In this document: piece after piece, positions 60,382 through 64,000 of the stretch | How the letters are laid out: each line of letters opens with the position of its first letter | Position numbering within the stretch: position 1 is the first letter of the stretch | NCBI GenBank assembly: GCA_945860295.1 | Contig: CAMAQH010000001.1 | Span: 1-64,000 of the forward strand | From: Prosthecobacter debontii | GTDB taxonomy: Bacteria; Verrucomicrobiota; Verrucomicrobiia; Verrucomicrobiales; Verrucomicrobiaceae | Length of the DNA stretch: 64,000 bases | Reading direction: 5' to 3' | Notes under the pieces: generated by a model | The model's database searches: none | What the model was told of the DNA's origin: nothing | What the model saw: the letters and a program-made list of their open reading frames with translations, nothing else | Translations under genes and position numbers: made by a program

Positions 60382-61590
60382 ATGACCCCTCTTTTCAAAA
60401 AATTTCTTGGCATTAACTGGATACTAATGCTCACCATGGCGGGTCTTCTTACCTTCGGTGTCTATTCCATTTTTAATGCCTCATCCTTCCGTGAGTCGCA
60501 GGATTTGGCACTAAAATGGCGACAGCAAATCACCTGGATCGGCATCGGTCTGCCCTTTCTTTTTGGTGCAGCATTGATTGATTACAAATGGGTGCGCTGG
60601 GCCTGCTGGCCGATGTATCTCGCGGGTATTGGAGGGTTGATTTATCTGCATCTCTTCGGGGTCGAAATCAACGGTAACAAAAACTGGATCAACATCGGAG
60701 GCTTATCGATGCAGCCTTCGCAGTTTGCGATCATGTCGGGTATTGTGATGCTGGCAGTCGTCTTTGGCGAACTTCCGCGTATGGCCGCCGTGTTCCGTCG
60801 TCCTTGGTTGCGCATTGTGATTGGTGGTATGCTCGCGGGCATCCCTGCTGCGATGGTGATCAAGGAAGACTTGGGTTCAGGTCTTGTTTGGGGCCCCGTC
60901 TTTCTATCAATGATGTTGGTGGGCAGCATTCCCTTTCGTTACATCATCACACTGATTCTCAGTGCGCTCTGTGTGATGCCGCTTCTCTACTTTTTTATCC
61001 TCAAAGATTATCAGCAAGAGCGTATCGACCAAACCTGGTATCTACTAACCAATCAGCCGGAGAAAGTGGACACGCGCGGACATGGCTGGGTGCCAAATTT
61101 TGTGCAGACAGCCGTCGCTTCAGCAGGCTTTGAGGGTAAGGGGCCACTGTCTGAAAAGGCGCCGGACCAGCGCTCCATCCACCGCATGTTTTACCCTGAA
61201 GCAGAGGCCTTCAGTGACTATATTTTTAGCGTGATTTGTGAGGAGTTTGGCTTCCGCGGTTCGGTGCTTCTACTCAGCGGTCTTGCTCTGCTTTTGCTAC
61301 AAGGTGTCTTTATTGCGTTCTATTCGCGTGATCAGGTGGGGCGACTCATCGTCGTGGGCGTTGTGACCATGTTCTTTGCTCACACTTTTCAAAATGCCGG
61401 CATGAATCTATGCATGCTTCCAGTGATCGGCCTGCCCATGCCTTTCATTAGCTACGGCGGCACATTTATGATCGTGACCCTCTTTCTCATGGGTATGATG
61501 CAGAGCGTTTGGGTGCATCGTAATATCTCGTCCGTGAAGAAGCGAACGTCGGGCGGATGTGAAATCAGAGATGAAGATGAGGATGATTGA
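60382..61590 (+). CDS. rodA: Rod-shape peptidoglycan glycosyltransferase RodA
   Basis: A 402-residue SEDS-family polymerase that extends glycan strands of peptidoglycan with a class B PBP. It has about ten transmembrane segments. The signature blocks are GNKNWINIGGLSMQPSQFA, IKEDLGSGLVWGPVF (with the catalytic Asp region), EAFSDYIFSVICEEFGF and GLPMPFISYGGT near the end. The RodA rather than FtsW assignment is inferred from these blocks and overall length. It is in line with the OppF-like gene 14 bp upstream. A rod- or spindle-shaped cell is suggested. Confidence 0.9.
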   Translation: MTPLFKKFLGINWILMLTMAGLLTFGVYSIFNASSFRESQDLALKWRQQITWIGIGLPFLFGAALIDYKWVRWACWPMYLAGIGGLIYLHLFGVEINGNKNWINIGGLSMQPSQFAIMSGIVMLAVVFGELPRMAAVFRRPWLRIVIGGMLAGIPAAMVIKEDLGSGLVWGPVFLSMMLVGSIPFRYIITLILSALCVMPLLYFFILKDYQQERIDQTWYLLTNQPEKVDTRGHGWVPNFVQTAVASAGFEGKGPLSEKAPDQRSIHRMFYPEAEAFSDYIFSVICEEFGFRGSVLLLSGLALLLLQGVFIAFYSRDQVGRLIVVGVVTMFFAHTFQNAGMNLCMLPVIGLPMPFISYGGTFMIVTLFLMGMMQSVWVHRNISSVKKRTSGGCEIRDEDEDD

Positions 61591-61844
61591 GTATCCGACA
61601 TCAGCTGATTGATTTCTGGTTCGCCAAAACACGCGCTGTTTCCAGATTATATTCTTCGTTCACTTTGCCCTATTGGAATCTGCGAGGTGGTCCTTGACTT
61701 TGTCAGATGCTATCCGTTTCGCATGAATGATGCGGCTTCTGTTTGGATGAATTTTAGGCTCTAGCGGCAGACGAGAGCCTTGAGTCGTTGTTCTGGTTTG
61801 CAGGAATAAGATGAGAGGTGGAATCGAGTCGCATAATTTGAGAA

Positions 61845-62264
61845 TTACATGCCAAAGGGATGATGAGGAGCTAATCCAGCACTGCTGCGACCCTTGGTGC
61901 GCCAGCGTGGACCTTCGCCCACTGAGCCACCAGATGTGTCCAAGCGAAGACCGCACACAGTCATGAAAACATGTTCACCAGGCTTCACCCAGATGGTTAT
62001 GAAGCGGCCTTCGCCAGCCTGCCCAAAATTCGCAAAACCAATCGAGGTGAGGAGAGCCTTCAATAGACCGGCCTTGATCAGGGTATAAGAAGTCTAGCTA
62101 GAGCAGTCGTAGGCGCGATCTTCGATTTTACCGTGACCAGCACCGCGAACGTAAGGGCTGCCCTGGAGCGAATTCGCAGCATTGATAGCGTATTGGACTT
62201 GAGTTGGCAGACAGGCGGAGCAAGCAGCGAAACGGCCTTCAAAACGGATCAGGTTGTTGGCCAT
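61845..62264 (-). pseudogene. NlpC/P60-type cell-wall peptidase relic
   Basis: The minus-strand frame from the ATG at 62264 reads QYAINAANSLQGSPYVRGAGHG, then DRAYDCSS and TAG at 62094-62096, then TSYTLIKAGLL and a long tail to the stop at 61845. D-C-S is the catalytic Cys block of NlpC/P60 peptidases, and HVFMTVCGLRLDTSGG carries the His region. The stop directly behind the catalytic Cys kills the product. The left gap 61591-61844 holds nothing recognisable. Confidence 0.72.
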
Positions 62265-62265
62265 A

Positions 62266-62487
62266 TTATTTACGGAAGTTATGATTAATCGTTTGCCCCA
62301 AAATTGATAAAAAAGATGCGATGCTTCGGCAAGCCACTCTCTGGGTGAGACTCGAAAAGTAGGTCCAGACCTCGTTGGCGGAAAAATGAGTCAAAGAGTC
62401 GTAGTTAGCCCTGTAGGCGTCTGCGTCCTCAGGGGCATCAAAGGCTTGGATATAGGCCTTTAATGGCCTTGCTCTTCTGCGAGCCAA
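62266..62487 (-). CDS. Small ORF upstream of the peptidase relic
   Basis: A minus-strand frame of about 73 residues reading PLKAYIQAFDAPEDADAYRANYDSL and ending HNFRK. It ends 1 bp before the peptidase ATG, a typical coupled spacing, so it was or is the first gene of a two-gene unit. No family is recognised. A TGA just upstream of its first Met means a longer protein would need a frameshift, so it could also be a fragment. Confidence 0.4.
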   Translation of the reverse strand: MARRRARPLKAYIQAFDAPEDADAYRANYDSLTHFSANEVWTYFSSLTQRVACRSIASFLSILGQTINHNFRK

Positions 62488-62545
62488 TCATTTGCGTCCT
62501 GCAACTGGCGGTTGTGTCATCGTTGATTCCCGCTTTCATGACCGA

Positions 62546-64000
62546 ATGCTCGAAGTCTTGAATGTGTCCCAAATCATCGTGCGTCCGAAGCGGGATGCAC
62601 TTACGGTGCTGAATCAGGTGAGTTTTGGAGTCCCCAGAGGACACCTCATGGGGGTGATCGGAGCGACCGGCAGCGGCAAGAGCTGTCTGATAGGTTTGCT
62701 GATGGGAGTTGAGCAGGCTTCGTCGGGGGTCATCGCTTTTCAAGGCAAGGATACATCGATCAGTCCTGCGCATCCGAATAGTATTGCCCATGTGCCGGCG
62801 GAAGATGACACCCTTATCGGGGTGTTGACGGTGCGTGAGACGGTGATGAGTGCGCTCATGCTCCGAGTCGCAGGGCAGAGTTCCGATGAGCGTGTGGGCA
62901 AAGCTTCACACATCCTTGTAGGCCTGGGCCTTGAAATGATTGCCTCTCAGCGTGTGACCACACTCACGCTGGCAGAGTGTCGGCGACTGAAGCTTGCGCT
63001 CGCTCTGGTCAGTGATGCACCTCTGGTGCTGTGTGATGAGTTTACCGATGGTCTTGATGTGCAGTCCGAGCAGGAACTCACGGCACTGCTGAAATTTGTC
63101 GTTAGCGATCAACCGGGGCGCATCGTCATTCATGCCACGCAGACGCTTGGGAATCTGAGTTCTTATGACACTGTGGTCATTTTGCATGAAGGCCATGTCT
63201 GCTTCCATGGACCCGCCCGTGCAGTGGCGCACTACTTCAGTATCAGCACGTTAGAGGAACTCTATCCGCGACTCTCCAAGCGCCCTGCTGAGCGCTGGGG
63301 TGACTCTTGGTCAAGGCATCGCGAATCGTATTATGAAGCCTTTAAGCTCGGTGATCTTGGGCAGTCCCTTGCAGAAAGACCTGAAGAGGAATCCACTGAA
63401 GGCGGAAAGGGTAAGGCGTCCGCCTTGAAGCGTGCGAACTCGAATCCTGCGGATGAAGATAACTTTACCACTCCACAAGCTTTACCTTCAGTTATTACAC
63501 AGGCTAGCCATCTCATACGCCGCCGTTGGAGTATTCTGCGTCGCACGCAGGGAGAGTGGCTACCGCACCTCGTACTGCTGATTCTCGCTTCGCTGCTAGC
63601 TTCGCTGCTAGTGGCCCCGAATACGGGGTATATTTCCGCTTCGAAGCGTGGTGCTCTCACTCCTGAGATCCTTTGGCCGGCTGCTTACACTTGTGCGATG
63701 GCGTTGTTTATTCAGATGCTGCTGATTTTGATCATGAGTGTCCATAATGGTTCTCGTGAGATCGCTAGGGAGCGGACTTTACTGGAGCGCGAACGCCGTG
63801 GCGGACTGAGAGTCTCCGCTTATCTGCTCGGTAAACTCGGCTTTCTTATTCCCATCGTGCTCGTGCAGAGTTTGACACTCGGCCTTTTTGGTGAGCTAAC
63901 GGGTTGCAGTCTACCCGGAAACGGATCTGCGCGTTTGCTGTTGCTGATGCTAACTGGCATTGCCTTCACCAGTCTCTGCCTCGGTATTTCAGCGCGCTGT
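62546..64000 (+). CDS. ABC-2 type transporter, ATPase and permease fused (partial)
   Basis: The frame is open from the ATG at 62546 to the window end, at least 485 residues. Walker A is IGATGSGKSCLI (about 38-49), Walker B LVLCDEFTDGLD, and the H-loop IVIHATQT. The signature position reads TLTLAECRRLKLAL instead of LSGGQ. A linker is followed by transmembrane helices (LVLLILASLLASLLVAP and on) and the ABC-2 permease motif REIARERTLLERERRGGLRVSAYLLGK. The order resembles ABCG-type half transporters. The cargo is unknown; the C-terminus lies outside the window. Confidence 0.85.
   Translation, partial: MLEVLNVSQIIVRPKRDALTVLNQVSFGVPRGHLMGVIGATGSGKSCLIGLLMGVEQASSGVIAFQGKDTSISPAHPNSIAHVPAEDDTLIGVLTVRETVMSALMLRVAGQSSDERVGKASHILVGLGLEMIASQRVTTLTLAECRRLKLALALVSDAPLVLCDEFTDGLDVQSEQELTALLKFVVSDQPGRIVIHATQTLGNLSSYDTVVILHEGHVCFHGPARAVAHYFSISTLEELYPRLSKRPAERWGDSWSRHRESYYEAFKLGDLGQSLAERPEEESTEGGKGKASALKRANSNPADEDNFTTPQALPSVITQASHLIRRRWSILRRTQGEWLPHLVLLILASLLASLLVAPNTGYISASKRGALTPEILWPAAYTCAMALFIQMLLILIMSVHNGSREIARERTLLERERRGGLRVSAYLLGKLGFLIPIVLVQSLTLGLFGELTGCSLPGNGSARLLLLMLTGIAFTSLCLGISARC

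Overview
The window looks like a chromosomal segment of an aerobic, heterotrophic member of the Verrucomicrobiota, probably Verrucomicrobiaceae / Prosthecobacter-like. This is inferred from content only: many exported formylglycine sulfatases, a DUF1080-propeller-cytochrome c fusion, PQQ-like repeat proteins, malate:quinone oxidoreductase and catalase-peroxidase. Most genes are intact and densely packed in short operons, but at least six broken genes lie between them.

Region by region. 1-11.9 kb: a minus-strand sulfatase operon of four intact genes and one truncated gene, an SGNH hydrolase, then a desaturase-sulfatase pair and an exported alpha/beta hydrolase. 12-20 kb: malate:quinone oxidoreductase, an ADP-ribosylglycohydrolase-like gene with a lipoprotein, the large DUF1080/propeller/cytochrome protein and an AbiEii-like toxin-antitoxin pair. 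20-24 kb: a sulfatase operon whose middle has collapsed into two fused pseudogenes, ending in a PQQ-like propeller protein. 24-31 kb: exported KatG divergent from an OxyR-type regulator, an SGNH-like protein, AlkB, a sulfatase and an SMR transporter. 31-36 kb: a possible lipid locus (Mpo1/DUF962-like membrane protein, class III aminotransferase, phosphatidylserine decarboxylase, alpha/beta hydrolase). 36-43.6 kb: LRR protein, sulfatase, PL10-type pectate lyase, a SUKH protein, a glycoside-hydrolase-like protein and a P450. 43.9-48.8 kb: envelope genes (HhH coiled-coil protein, BON-like protein), an acyl desaturase and a type IV pilus/secretion ATPase relic. 48.8-56.9 kb: a 1291-residue cupredoxin fusion with an amidohydrolase, an AraC regulator, a lone EboE and two small membrane proteins. 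57-64 kb: a P-loop protein, an Opp-type ATPase, RodA, an NlpC/P60 relic and the start of an ABC-2 transporter that runs off the window.

Metabolic logic: nine sulfatase genes (all with the Cys-type C-x-P-x-R maturation motif), a pectate lyase, SGNH esterase-like proteins and glycoside-hydrolase-like proteins point to stripping sulfate and ester groups from complex polysaccharides at the cell surface or in the periplasm. No sulfatase-maturing enzyme, SusC/SusD pair or dedicated sugar transporter is encoded here. No tRNA, rRNA, CRISPR array or intact insertion sequence was seen. The best leads for something undescribed are the 31-35 kb lipid-type cluster, the cupredoxin fusion, the P-loop/OppF/RodA group, and the REPIN-like and palindromic repeats.
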